Origin: Dryocola sp051307055
GTDB lineage: Bacteria > Pseudomonadota > Gammaproteobacteria > Enterobacterales > Enterobacteriaceae
Assembly (NCBI RefSeq): GCF_051307055.1
Contig: NZ_CP149994.1
Coordinates: forward strand, 1,302,001 to 1,366,000
Direction of reading: 5' to 3'
Length of the DNA stretch: 64,000 bases
Below are positions 24,824 to 33,538 of the stretch, one piece after another. Position 1 is the stretch's first letter. The number at the start of each line of letters is the position of its first letter. A model generated the notes under the pieces. That model did no database searches. It had not been told where the DNA came from and saw only the letters and a program-made list of their open reading frames with translations. A program made the translations under genes and the position numbers.

Positions 24824-26137
24824 TTACTCCATGGCTGAGGTGGTTTTACGCTCTGATTCGACGGCTGGGGCTTCGCTGGCCCGGTACTGCCTGTCGACAA
24901 CTTTCAGGAACGGCAGGTAAATCACCGCGCCTATCGCCAGGTTAATCAACTGGATAACGGCCCCGCTCAGGTGGCCGGTGACAATAAATCCGCTGAGCAC
25001 CGGCGGCAGCGTCCACGGGATGTAAACCCCGGTTGTCGTGGCAACCAGCCCGACCGACATCGCGACGTACTGCACGGTGACCAGCACCAGCGGCACGAGG
25101 TTGAAGGGGATGAGCATCACCGGGTTCATGATCACAGGCAAGCCAAACAGCACCGGTTCGTTAATGTTGAATATGGACGAGCCCGCCGCGAGACGAGATA
25201 CGTTTTTGATGTGCTGACTGCGGGCGAATAGCAGCATAGCAATCACCAGAGACAAAGTTGCGCCCGCGCCGCCCATCCAGATCATGTCGTAGAACTGCTC
25301 CGTCACCACGTGCGGCGGCACCAGGCCTGCCTGGGTGGCGGTGAGGTTTTCCATCTGATTCTCCATCCAGAATGGACGCAGAATGCCGTTCACCATCGAA
25401 CCGGAGTTGATGCCGACCGACCACAGGCTGGTGATGCTAAAGCAGGTAAACAATGCGCCCACGTAGGAGGTGCCGAAGTGGCGAATCGGCGTTGCCAGCA
25501 CTTCATAAATGAACTGATGGATGGTGTTGTAGTGCGTGTGGGCAAACAGCACGCGAACCACCAAAGCAATCACCAGGATCAGCAAAGAAGGAATAAGCGC
25601 CGCAAAGGATTTTTGTACCGCGGGCGGTACGCCGTCCGGCATGCGAATCACCCAGTTCTGGCGCAGCATCCAGGCGAACAGCTCCGTGGTGCCCAGCGCG
25701 CCCAGCATGGCGACAAACAGGCCTTTTGATCCCAGCCACTCCAGCGGAATCAGGCCGCCCACTTCGGCGTGTTTGCCGAAGGGCGTCAGGATCAGGAAGC
25801 AGGAAAGCGAGAGAATGCCCGACGACATTTTGTCGATGTCGTAGCGCTCCGCCAGGCGATAGGCGACAAGGAAGGAGATGAACACCGCCATGGTGGAGAA
25901 GATGGCGTTGAACGGAATTTCAACGGTTGCCGACCACCCTTGGCCGAATACCGAGGCCATAAACGTCTGGTAGGCCTGGCCTGGAAAGGAGGAGATAACC
26001 AGAAGAATCGAACCGACAATAATAAAAGGCATAAACGAGATGTAGGCGTCGCGGATGGCGCCCAGGTGGCGCTGCTGTGCCATTCTTCCCGCCAGCGGCA
26101 TCAGCCGGGCTTCGATGGCGGTCATCAGGTTTTTCAT
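24824..26137 (-). CDS. PTS EIIC, lactose/cellobiose family
   Basis: 437 residues with about ten membrane helices. It is an EIIC of the cellobiose/chitobiose type (MPLAGRMAQQRHLGAIRDAY, NEPVLFGLPVIMNPVMLIPF, in which NEPVLFG lies in the sugar-binding region). It would import and phosphorylate a disaccharide-like substrate together with EIIA and EIIB. No EIIA gene is nearby and the linked EIIB is broken. First gene of the leftward operon with the glycosylasparaginase. Confidence 0.88.
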   Translation of the reverse strand: MKNLMTAIEARLMPLAGRMAQQRHLGAIRDAYISFMPFIIVGSILLVISSFPGQAYQTFMASVFGQGWSATVEIPFNAIFSTMAVFISFLVAYRLAERYDIDKMSSGILSLSCFLILTPFGKHAEVGGLIPLEWLGSKGLFVAMLGALGTTELFAWMLRQNWVIRMPDGVPPAVQKSFAALIPSLLILVIALVVRVLFAHTHYNTIHQFIYEVLATPIRHFGTSYVGALFTCFSITSLWSVGINSGSMVNGILRPFWMENQMENLTATQAGLVPPHVVTEQFYDMIWMGGAGATLSLVIAMLLFARSQHIKNVSRLAAGSSIFNINEPVLFGLPVIMNPVMLIPFNLVPLVLVTVQYVAMSVGLVATTTGVYIPWTLPPVLSGFIVTGHLSGAVIQLINLAIGAVIYLPFLKVVDRQYRASEAPAVESERKTTSAME

Positions 26138-26319
26138 GGTGTTGCCGCTCCATAAGTAATCACACGATACAATTATCCTGCGGCATTACCTTAAGCGTTG
26201 TTCAGCAGCAAGAAAGTGAGATGATTCACAGTTGCTTAAATAAAGTATCAGATGATTACTTAGAGGCGGAGGACGATCTCACCACTGCCTTAGGTATTGA
26301 GCAAAGCGGCTGATGATAT

Positions 26320-26350
26320 AAAAAAACGGCTCTCCGGATGGGAAAGCCGC
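26320..26350 (-). terminator. Terminator for the BhsA/McbA-like gene
   Basis: CGGCT / AGCCG pair around a 13-nt loop and the minus strand runs into six or more T. It lies about 45 bp downstream of the frameshifted gene at 26,395. Confidence 0.65.
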
Positions 26351-26394
26351 TTAGGGGAGTTTTGTTTTGCTCATCATACGTCTTGCTGGAGAGG

Positions 26395-26653
26395 TTATTT
26401 ATAAATGGTGGCGGTGCCGTACATATGATCGCCGCCGGCGGAGTTAATCACAAAACCTGTTGCGCCTTGTTCCCTGGCTTTTTCGGCCAGCTTGTCCTGT
26501 AGATCGTCAAGGTTACGGGCGTTATTTGCGGAGACGGTGCCCGCTGCACACAGTTGACCAGTCCGGTCATTCATCAGGCGTCGGGCCGCCTGACGGACAA
26601 ACGGAAGCGCCGCAAGGGCGATAACCGTAGAAAAACAGAGCAAATTTTTTCAT
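26395..26653 (-). pseudogene. BhsA/McbA-family gene with frameshifted signal peptide
   Basis: The C-terminal domain is intact and McbA-like (GTVSANNARNLDDLQDKLAE, KAREQGATGFVINSAGG, ending YGTATIYK). From the natural ATG at 26653 the frame MKKFALFFYG runs out of phase and stops. Removing one T from the T5 run restores MKKFALFSTVIALAALPF, a normal signal peptide start. An in-frame TTG at 26643 gives an unlikely alternative start. The region after ALPF also lacks a normal AXA cleavage site, so decay is likely. Confidence 0.7.
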
Positions 26654-26829
26654 CGCATCTTTCTGCGCCGTTGGCTGTTGATTAAAATTTCATCAAACTT
26701 AAAAGTGTCGGTGGAAAGTGGCGCTCAAAAGAGGCAAAAAAATTGATGGAGTTTTGCCTCTTTTTTGAAGGATATAACCTGATAAAAGTATTATAAATCA
26801 GCTATGTAAAGTGGCTGATGTTGCTTAAC

Positions 26830-27456
26830 TTATCGTGCGTCAGGGCGAATGAGATCAAAACGATGCGATTCTTCGATGGTGTAATAAGCCGACGGGCCGC
26901 CTGCCCGCAGCACGGGATTTGCCAGAGCGGTCTGGTAAATCCCGTCCCTGAGCAGGTTTTCATTGATATGTACCGCGACGACTTCGCCCAGAACCAGCCA
27001 GGTATCGATAGGCGCGCCGTCTGCGGAAGTTAGCTGGATAGACTGCGAAAGGCGACACTCGAAGTTAACCGGGCTTTCCGCCACCAGGCTCGCCTTCACT
27101 TTACGGCCCGGAACCGCTGTTAAACCCGCGCGGATAAACTCATCCTCTCCGCGCGGCAACGTTGCGGACGTCTCGTTCATCTGTTCTGCAAGTTCACGGG
27201 TAGTGAGATTCCAGACGAACTCCTTTGTGTCGAGGATATTCTGCACGCTGTCTTTCCAGCCGCTGCTGGCGAACCCGATAATCGGCGGGCGATAGTTAAA
27301 GCAGTTGAAGAAGCTGTACGGCGCCAGATTGCGCTGGCCTTGCGCATTGATCGAGGCTATCCAGCCAATCGGACGCGGCCCAACGATGGCGTTCAGCGGG
27401 TCGTGCGGCAAACCATGGCCAGCCGCAGGTTCGTAGTAATACCTTTTCGCAGACAT
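26830..27456 (-). CDS. Flavin reductase-like FMN-binding protein
   Basis: 208 residues. Flavin reductase-like split-barrel domain: IVGPRPIGWIASINAQGQRN, LAPYSFFNCFNYRPPIIGFA and KDSVQNILDTKEFVWNL are the flavin-binding stretches. Members bind FMN and serve as reductase partners or oxidoreductases; the substrate is not evident. Divergent from rlmF with an ordinary gap and no operon partners. Confidence 0.85.
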   Translation of the reverse strand: MSAKRYYYEPAAGHGLPHDPLNAIVGPRPIGWIASINAQGQRNLAPYSFFNCFNYRPPIIGFASSGWKDSVQNILDTKEFVWNLTTRELAEQMNETSATLPRGEDEFIRAGLTAVPGRKVKASLVAESPVNFECRLSQSIQLTSADGAPIDTWLVLGEVVAVHINENLLRDGIYQTALANPVLRAGGPSAYYTIEESHRFDLIRPDAR

Positions 27457-27546
27457 ATTACCTCTTTCAGTGGTGAAATTGGCGCGGCGTATTTACCCCG
27501 CTGGCTTCACAGAGTATCTTACGCGCCCACACAAGGAGAAGCCGCG

Positions 27547-28488
27547 ATGAAAACCCCTGCCACCACCAAACCGGGCCTGCACCCGCGTAACCGCCACCGT
27601 GACCGCTATGATTTTACTGCCCTGCAGCAAAGCTGCCCGGCGCTTGCGGCCTTTATCAAAACCGGTCCGCACGGTGACAGCACAGTGGATTTCGCCGATC
27701 CTCTGGCGGTTAAAGCGCTGAATCAGGCTTTGCTGGCGCATTTCTACGCCGTTAAGCAGTGGGATATTCCCGCAGGTTTTCTCTGCCCGCCGGTGCCGGG
27801 ACGTGCAGATTATATACATCATCTTGCGGATCTGCTGGCCGAAGGTAACGGGGGCAAAGTGCCGACGCAGGCTTCCGTGCTGGATGTGGGAGTCGGCGCC
27901 AACTGTATTTACCCGTTAATCGGGCAGCATGAGTACGGCTGGCGTTTTACAGGGTCAGAAACTGACGCTGACGCCTTACGCAGCGCGACGATGATTATCG
28001 ATGCCAACCCGGGCTTAAGCCGCATGATTCGTCTGCGCCGCCAGAAAACGCCGCAGGCTATTTTCCCCGGCATCATTCATAAAAACGAAACCTTCGATGC
28101 CACGCTGTGTAATCCGCCGTTCCATGACTCGCAGGAGGCCGCCCGCAGCGGCAGCGAGCGCAAACGCCGTAATCTCGGGCAGGATGAGAAGGGCGCGCTG
28201 AACTTTGGCGGGCATGAGCATGAACTGTGGTGCGAGGGCGGCGAGGTGGCCTTTGTCAGCCAGATGGTTAACGAGAGTAAAGCGTTTGGCCGCCAGGTGA
28301 TGTGGTTTACTTCTCTGGTGTCCCGTGGCGAAAATCTGCCGGCCATCTACCGTGTTCTGCAGGAGGCGGGCGTTGAGAAAGTGGTGAAAAAAGAGATGGC
28401 CCAGGGTCAGAAGCAGAGCCGCTTCATCGCCTGGTCCTTTATGAATGATGCGCAGCGCGCCCGCTGGGCCGCCACGCGTTTTAAATGA
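27547..28488 (+). CDS. rlmF: 23S rRNA m6A1618 methyltransferase RlmF
   Basis: 313 residues, with SAM-binding LDVGVGANCIYPLIG and the N6-adenine methylase motif NPPF in CNPPFHDSQEAA. It is strongly similar to E. coli RlmF/YbiN (KPGLHPRNRH, LCPPVPGRADYIHHLADLL). It methylates A1618 of 23S rRNA. Start 27547 follows AAGGAGAAGCCGCG and matches family length; an open extension upstream overlaps the divergent flavin reductase gene and is not used here. It abuts the end of ybiO. Confidence 0.95.
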   Translation: MKTPATTKPGLHPRNRHRDRYDFTALQQSCPALAAFIKTGPHGDSTVDFADPLAVKALNQALLAHFYAVKQWDIPAGFLCPPVPGRADYIHHLADLLAEGNGGKVPTQASVLDVGVGANCIYPLIGQHEYGWRFTGSETDADALRSATMIIDANPGLSRMIRLRRQKTPQAIFPGIIHKNETFDATLCNPPFHDSQEAARSGSERKRRNLGQDEKGALNFGGHEHELWCEGGEVAFVSQMVNESKAFGRQVMWFTSLVSRGENLPAIYRVLQEAGVEKVVKKEMAQGQKQSRFIAWSFMNDAQRARWAATRFK

Positions 28489-30783
28489 TTATACCGTAGG
28501 GTTTGCAGGCGGCAGCGCTCCGGTTGCCGCCTGCGCGGCCTGCATCGCCTGGGCGACGTCCGGCCCTGGCTGCATTACCTGCACGGTCTGCACCGGCGGA
28601 CGTATTCCCGCCGCGTCGAAGTGCTTTTTCACCATGCCGTCAAGCGCGAAACGCACCGTCCACTGTTTTAGCGGCTGCGTGGTGAACGACACGCGTACCG
28701 TGAAGGCCTGGTTTGTCAGGCCGACGATCCCCGCGAACGAAGGCTCGCCAATCACCAGCATGCGGATATCCTGCCGTTCCATCAGCTCTGCTACCGCCTC
28801 CTTGAGAATGCGATTGGCCTTATCGACGTCCTCATGCCTGTCCACATCATAGTTCGCCACAAACGAACCAATGCCGCGCACGAAGTTGGCGAAGGTGGTA
28901 ATCGATGACCAGGGAATAATATGGTAGGCCCCGGTATCCTGCCGCACGCCGACAGAGCGTATGGACATGCGTTCCACGGAGCCGGTTATCGGCCCGATGG
29001 TCACCAGGTCGCCGGTATTCATGCCGTTCTCAAGCTGGATAAACACCCCGGTAATAATATCTTTTACCAGCGTTTGCGAGCCGAAGCTCACCGCCAGCCC
29101 TAAAGCGCCTGCGCCGGCCAGCAGCGGGGCGATGTTCACGCCGATTTCCGACAGCAGTATCATTATCGTGATGGTGCTTATCACTACCGCGAGGGCGTTA
29201 CGGAAGAGCGTCAGCAGCGTGCGCGTGCGGGCGCCCGGCATCGGGCGGCCGTGTATGTCGGAGGCCAGACGGTTTTCAATCAGGCTTGCCAGCAGCGTCC
29301 AGCCAACGGCGGAGAAGAACAGGATCAGGGTGATACGGATAATGATATCAACGGTTTTCTCCCCCGCGCCGTTGGTCAGCCAGGCCCACATATCGAACAG
29401 GCCCCACGCGTTTAACAGCAGCATCGCGGCAAAGCAAACGGTGAGGATGCGCGCCATTTTTAAGGAAGCGGAAAGCCAGCCGTTCAGGCGCTTTTGCAGT
29501 TCGGGATAGCTGCGCTGCACCTGCGGTGAAAGCGTGATCGTTTTTGCAATCCAGCGTGAAAGCATGCCGGAGATAAACGCGGCGATGCCGATAATCGCGA
29601 GGCTACACATGGACGCGCCCATCATCCACCTCAGGCTGTTGCCTGGATTAAAGAGCGAGAAGAAAAACAGCGCGACGAAATAGGCGCTGGCCAGCCAGTG
29701 CCAGACAAGCGCAAAGGCGCGAATAAACAGGCTGAAAAAGGCCAGTGAACGATCGGCAAGTCGGTTCAGGCTGCGCTGGATAGAAAGTTTATTGTGAAAA
29801 ATCAGGTACAGCGCCCAAATCGTAATACACAGCATAATAACGACGTTGGTCATGGCGCCCGTCTGCACGTTTACCTGACTTGAAATAACAGGCACGGCGA
29901 CCAGCGTACCGTAGCCCAGTAAACTGCTTAACGCCGACAAACGAATGTTCCAGTATTTTGCGCTCTGCTCGCTGACCGGAAAAGGGCGCAGATCCGGGAA
30001 GCGCGGGCAGAAGATCAGCCGCAGCACGGCCTTAAAGAATTCAATAAGCGCAAAGGCGTTGAGAAACAAGCCCTGCTGGCGTGCGATGGTGCGGCTGCCC
30101 GCGTTCATCATGTCGCTGAAAATCTGTCCGACAAACAGCGTCAGGGCCAGCAGCAGTAAATCAATCACAAACGCGGCGATAATCGCCAGCGGCAGATGGA
30201 ACCAGCTGGAGCGATCGCGGTTTTTTGCGCGCCCCCATTTTCCCATGTGCCGCCAGACCGGCGACATACCTGCACGGACCAGCATGTAGAAAGCGAAGAC
30301 GGAAGCGGCAAGCAGCGAGAAGTACGTGAGCGCTTTGAAAAAGGTTTGCTGGTTAAAGGCCTTATAAGGTGAACCGGTGATATTGCGGTAGAGCTGGGCG
30401 AAATGCTCAGCCAGTTCTCCGCCGTAGCGACGGCTTACATCCGTCAAGTTCTGCAGCACCGTTTTTTCATCGCTGAGCTCTTCCGGCGGCTTGATAGCCG
30501 GCACAGGTTCCGGCGGCGGGGTGGCGGCGACTTTACGCAGCTGGTCGATTAATTCGCTTCTCGATTGGTCGTTATCCAGCACGTCCGCAAGCGCCGAATA
30601 GGCTTTTTTCTTTTCTTCAAGATTAGGTTCGGCGGGAGGGGCGTCGCTGGTCTGCGTGGAGGATGCAGCAACGACAGCGGCAGGCAGCGTTACCGCCTGA
30701 GTTTGAAAGCTGAGCAGGCTGCATAGTAACAACAGAATCCATGGCACGGCACTTCTCCGGACTGAGAAATTCAGACAAAGCAA
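28489..30783 (-). CDS. ybiO: MscS-family mechanosensitive channel YbiO
   Basis: 764 residues, near the size of E. coli YbiO. A signal peptide is followed by a periplasmic coiled part, about ten membrane helices and the MscS core: the pore helix region GAGALGLAVSFGSQTLVKDI with the typical small-residue packing, then GDLVTIGPITGSVERMSIRS in the beta domain. YbiO gates on membrane tension. The C-terminal tail is Ala/Gln/Pro rich. Gene order ybiO-glnQ is conserved with E. coli. Confidence 0.95.
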   Translation of the reverse strand: MLCLNFSVRRSAVPWILLLLCSLLSFQTQAVTLPAAVVAASSTQTSDAPPAEPNLEEKKKAYSALADVLDNDQSRSELIDQLRKVAATPPPEPVPAIKPPEELSDEKTVLQNLTDVSRRYGGELAEHFAQLYRNITGSPYKAFNQQTFFKALTYFSLLAASVFAFYMLVRAGMSPVWRHMGKWGRAKNRDRSSWFHLPLAIIAAFVIDLLLLALTLFVGQIFSDMMNAGSRTIARQQGLFLNAFALIEFFKAVLRLIFCPRFPDLRPFPVSEQSAKYWNIRLSALSSLLGYGTLVAVPVISSQVNVQTGAMTNVVIMLCITIWALYLIFHNKLSIQRSLNRLADRSLAFFSLFIRAFALVWHWLASAYFVALFFFSLFNPGNSLRWMMGASMCSLAIIGIAAFISGMLSRWIAKTITLSPQVQRSYPELQKRLNGWLSASLKMARILTVCFAAMLLLNAWGLFDMWAWLTNGAGEKTVDIIIRITLILFFSAVGWTLLASLIENRLASDIHGRPMPGARTRTLLTLFRNALAVVISTITIMILLSEIGVNIAPLLAGAGALGLAVSFGSQTLVKDIITGVFIQLENGMNTGDLVTIGPITGSVERMSIRSVGVRQDTGAYHIIPWSSITTFANFVRGIGSFVANYDVDRHEDVDKANRILKEAVAELMERQDIRMLVIGEPSFAGIVGLTNQAFTVRVSFTTQPLKQWTVRFALDGMVKKHFDAAGIRPPVQTVQVMQPGPDVAQAMQAAQAATGALPPANPTV

Positions 30784-30911
30784 AAGTATAGCCCGCTGGG
30801 AGCGGAGGCCTGGAAAACGGGAATTATCTGGTGTGGCTGATTCGGCTGGCGCTGGCTCAGGCCGGGCTGTTGCAGCATGGCGTTGCGCTTACTGGCCCGC
30901 GGTTTAGGGGA

Positions 30912-30950
30912 TAAGCGTAGCGCCATTCACTCATGGCGGCGCTACGCTTA
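30912..30950. repeat. REP-like hairpin after glnQ
   Basis: TAAGCGTAGCGCC and GGCGCTACGCTTA form a perfect 13-bp stem with a 13-nt loop, 11 bp beyond the glnQ stop. It likely ends or protects the glnHPQ message; there is no clear T-run. Confidence 0.65.
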
Positions 30951-30961
30951 ATTGCCAAAGG

Positions 30962-31684
30962 TTATGAAACGTGCTGCAAGAATTCCTGCAAACGCTGGCT
31001 TGGCGGGTTATCGATAAGCTCCTGCGGATTGCCGTCTTCGGCCACGCGGCCTTTATCAATGAAGATCAGGCGTGATGCGACTTTGGCGGCAAAACCCACT
31101 TCGTGCGTGACGATAACCATCGTCATGCCTTCTTCGGCCAGGTCCTGCATCACCTTCAGCACTTCGTGGCGCAGCTCCGGATCAAGCGCGGAGGTGGGCT
31201 CATCGAACAGCATCATTTTCGGTTTGACCGCCAGCGCGCGGGCGATCGCCACGCGCTGCTGCTGGCCGCCGGAAAGCTCGGAAGGGTAGTGGTGCGCGCG
31301 CTCCGCAAGGCCCACCTTCGCCAGCAGCTCTTTCGCCAGTTTATCGGCGGCCTCTTTCTTCAGGCCGCGCACGCGGATCGGGCCGAAAGAGACGTTTTCC
31401 AGCGCGGTAAGATGCGGGAAGAGATAAAACTGCTGGAACACCATGCCGGCTTCCTGACGGATCAGGCGCTCGTCCACCTTCGGATCGTTAACCTTCAGGC
31501 CGTCGACAATCAGATCGCCGCTGGTGATATCTTCGAGCTTGTTGATGCAGCGCAGCAGGGTGGATTTACCGGAGCCTGACGGCCCGATGATCACCACCAC
31601 TTCACCCTGTTTGATATTCAGATCGATATTGTGCAGCACCTGGGTTTGACCGAAGTGCTTGGAGACGTTTTTAAATTCAATCAC
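30962..31684 (-). CDS. glnQ: Glutamine ABC transporter ATPase GlnQ
   Basis: 240 residues, the family length. Walker A GPSGSGKST, Q-loop GMVFQQFYLFPH, signature LSGGQQQRVAIARALA and Walker B MLFDEPTSALDPE. Energises glutamine uptake with GlnP and GlnH. The start overlaps the glnP stop by 4 bp (ATGA). Confidence 0.97.
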   Translation of the reverse strand: MIEFKNVSKHFGQTQVLHNIDLNIKQGEVVVIIGPSGSGKSTLLRCINKLEDITSGDLIVDGLKVNDPKVDERLIRQEAGMVFQQFYLFPHLTALENVSFGPIRVRGLKKEAADKLAKELLAKVGLAERAHHYPSELSGGQQQRVAIARALAVKPKMMLFDEPTSALDPELRHEVLKVMQDLAEEGMTMVIVTHEVGFAAKVASRLIFIDKGRVAEDGNPQELIDNPPSQRLQEFLQHVS

Positions 31685-32340
31685 AGGATTTTCATCCTTC
31701 TTTCAAGACGACGCAGAACAAAGCTCAGCACCAAAGTAATAATCAGATAGAAGACCGCAACGGCGCTCCAGATCTCCAGCGCGCGGAAGTTACCGGCGAT
31801 AATTTCCTGGCCCTGGCGGGTCAGTTCAGCCACGCCGATAACGATAAACAGCGAGGTATCTTTAATACTGATGATCCACTGGTTACCCAGCGGCGGCAGC
31901 ATACGCCTGAGCGCCAGCGGCATAATTACGTGGCGAATGGTTTCACGTTTGGAGAGGCCCAGCGCCAGGCCCGCTTCGCGGAAGCCTTTATGAATTGACA
32001 GCACCGCACCGCGAGTAATTTCCGCAATATAGGCGCCGGAGTTAATCATGATGGTGACGACGGCCGCGCTGAACGGGTCAATACGCAGGTCGTTAAAGGC
32101 CATTGGTAGCGCGAAGTAAATAAACATTACCTGCACCACGATTGGCGTACCGCGAATCACTTCGATAAATACCAGGGCGATATGGTTGGCTATCCAGCCG
32201 CCGTAGGTGCGGGCAAAACCTGCAACCAGACCAATCACCAGACCGCCGCAAAGACCGAGGACCGAAATCCACAGGGTCATTTTGGCGCCTTCAATCAAGA
32301 GCGGAATTGCAGGCCAGATGGCGCTCCAGTCAAACTGCAT
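31681..32340 (-). CDS. glnP: Glutamine ABC transporter permease GlnP
   Basis: 219 residues of the HisM/GlnP permease type, with about five membrane helices and the EAA-loop FREAGLALGLSKRETIRHVI. It forms the inner-membrane channel of the glutamine importer. It lies between glnH and glnQ, with a hairpin in the glnH-glnP gap that probably lowers permease expression relative to the binding protein. Confidence 0.97.
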   Translation of the reverse strand: MQFDWSAIWPAIPLLIEGAKMTLWISVLGLCGGLVIGLVAGFARTYGGWIANHIALVFIEVIRGTPIVVQVMFIYFALPMAFNDLRIDPFSAAVVTIMINSGAYIAEITRGAVLSIHKGFREAGLALGLSKRETIRHVIMPLALRRMLPPLGNQWIISIKDTSLFIVIGVAELTRQGQEIIAGNFRALEIWSAVAVFYLIITLVLSFVLRRLERRMKIL

Positions 32341-32380
32341 AATGTGTTCCCATTTGTTACCGTGGCTTATTCAAAAATAG

Positions 32381-32401
32381 CAGGGGCGAAAGCCGCCCCT
32401 G
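32381..32401. promoter_or_regulatory. Intercistronic hairpin between glnH and glnP
   Basis: CAGGGGCG and CGCCCCTG form an 8-bp stem with a 5-nt loop. In binding-protein operons such hairpins stabilise the upstream mRNA and reduce read-through. Confidence 0.6.
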
Positions 32402-32429
32402 AGGTCAATCTTTTAAAAATGTAGAATTA

Positions 32430-33176
32430 TTATTTTGGTTCAGTGCCGAACCATTTTTTATAGATTTCGTTATAGGTGCCGTTCTCTTTCAGGGTTTTCA
32501 GCGCGCCGTTGACTTTAGTACGCAGGTCGTCGCTGCCTTTCGGGAAGGCGATGCCGTATTGCTGAGCTTCCAGTGAGTCACCTACCGCTTTGAACTGGCC
32601 GTTACCGGCGGTTTTGATGAAGTACAGGATGTTTGGCGTATCGTGCAGCACGGCGTCAGCGCGGTTGGTGCCGAGTTCCATATAAGCGTTGTCGATGTTC
32701 GGGAACTGACGCAGATCTTTAGTTTTGATGTTGGCTTTCGCGTAATCAACTGACCCGGTGCCGCCTTTAACCGCAAGGACTTTGCCGTCGAGATCCTTCA
32801 CGCTTTTAATCTCGTTGTTGTTCGCTTTTACCATCACTAACAAACCGCTTTGGTAGTAGCCATCGGAGAAGTCGATGGCTTTCTGGCGCTCCGGGGTAAT
32901 GGTGATACCGGCCAGCGCCACATCGATGTTTTTGGTTTGCAGCGCCGGAATGATGCCGCTGAAATCCATCGGTTTCAGGGTGTAGTCCAGCTTTAATTCT
33001 TTCGCGATGGCGGCCCATAAATCCACGTCGAAACCGACGTATTTATCGCCTTGTTTAAATTCAAAAGGAACGAATGCGGTGTCGGTCGCGACAACCAGTT
33101 TCTTCTCAGCGGCGTGGGAATTGACCGCCAAAGCCAGAGTGAGTGCAGCCAGTGAAACTTTCAAAATCGACTTCAT
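32430..33176 (-). CDS. glnH: Glutamine-binding periplasmic protein GlnH
   Basis: 248 residues, signal peptide ending NSHAAEKK. Solute-binding family 3 fold with LVVATDTAFVPFEFKQGDKY, GFDVDLWAAIAKEL and TPERQKAIDFSDGYYQSGL. Start 33176 gives the standard signal peptide; longer frames are not needed. First gene of glnHPQ. A sigma-54 promoter and NtrC-type sites lie upstream, as expected for nitrogen control. Confidence 0.97.
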   Translation of the reverse strand: MKSILKVSLAALTLALAVNSHAAEKKLVVATDTAFVPFEFKQGDKYVGFDVDLWAAIAKELKLDYTLKPMDFSGIIPALQTKNIDVALAGITITPERQKAIDFSDGYYQSGLLVMVKANNNEIKSVKDLDGKVLAVKGGTGSVDYAKANIKTKDLRQFPNIDNAYMELGTNRADAVLHDTPNILYFIKTAGNGQFKAVGDSLEAQQYGIAFPKGSDDLRTKVNGALKTLKENGTYNEIYKKWFGTEPK

Positions 33177-33228
33177 AGCATTTCCTTTGTTAATCCATGG
33201 GGCTATCCCCTGCAGCAGCCAGCACGGC

Positions 33229-33246
33229 ATGGAAGAATCGTGCCAA
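33229..33246 (-). promoter_or_regulatory. Sigma-54 promoter of glnHPQ
   Basis: On the minus strand TTGGCACGATTCTTCCAT matches the -24 (TGGCACG) and -12 (TTCCA for TTGCA) elements with the right spacing, about 50 bp before the glnH start. It is close to the corresponding E. coli promoter as I recall it. Confidence 0.85.
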
Positions 33247-33318
33247 ATCTACAACATATTGTTTTGCAAGGATGTGGATTTGTAACATTGCACAATATAG
33301 GTTGCAAGTTGGTCATGA

Positions 33319-33349
33319 TGCACCGTTACGGGGCTCCATGATGGTGCAT
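33319..33349. promoter_or_regulatory. NtrC-type sites upstream of glnH
   Basis: TGCACC-N5-GGGGCT and GCTCCA-N4-TGGTGCA dyads resemble the NtrC consensus TGCACC-N5-GGTGCA. They lie about 75-120 bp upstream of the sigma-54 promoter, a normal enhancer distance. Confidence 0.6.
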
Positions 33350-33492
33350 ATTTTTGGCTGGCGGGTCGGAAGATAGTTTTACCGCGAAATCAGGCGGCAA
33401 AACAATCATTCATTAACGATTGTGTGATGAGATTATTACAGGAGTGCAACTTTTGCGGTGGGGGTAAACAGTTTACTGCGCTAAAATGGTGC

Positions 33493-33522
33493 ATGCTCCC
33501 TCTCCGCGCGGGGAGGGAGCAT
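33493..33522 (-). terminator. Hairpin downstream of dps
   Basis: ATGCTCCCTC and GAGGGAGCAT form a perfect 10-bp stem with a GC-rich loop, 17 bp after the dps stop. The A-run is on the dps-proximal side and no T-run follows on the minus strand, so termination strength is uncertain. Confidence 0.6.
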
Positions 33523-33538
33523 AAAAATCATCTATCAA

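Larger units (their letters stand above)
33177..33538. other. glnH-dps intergenic region
   Basis: Holds the glnHPQ control region described separately and the 3' end of dps, including a hairpin at 33,493. I see no additional gene. Confidence 0.5.

Noticed and set aside
26221..26313. 30-codon ORF (MIHSCLNKVSDDYLEAEDDL...) upstream of the PTS operon
   Set aside because: Weak ribosome-binding site, no recognised family and no conserved neighbour. A leader peptide or regulator remnant cannot be excluded, but the evidence is too thin to annotate.
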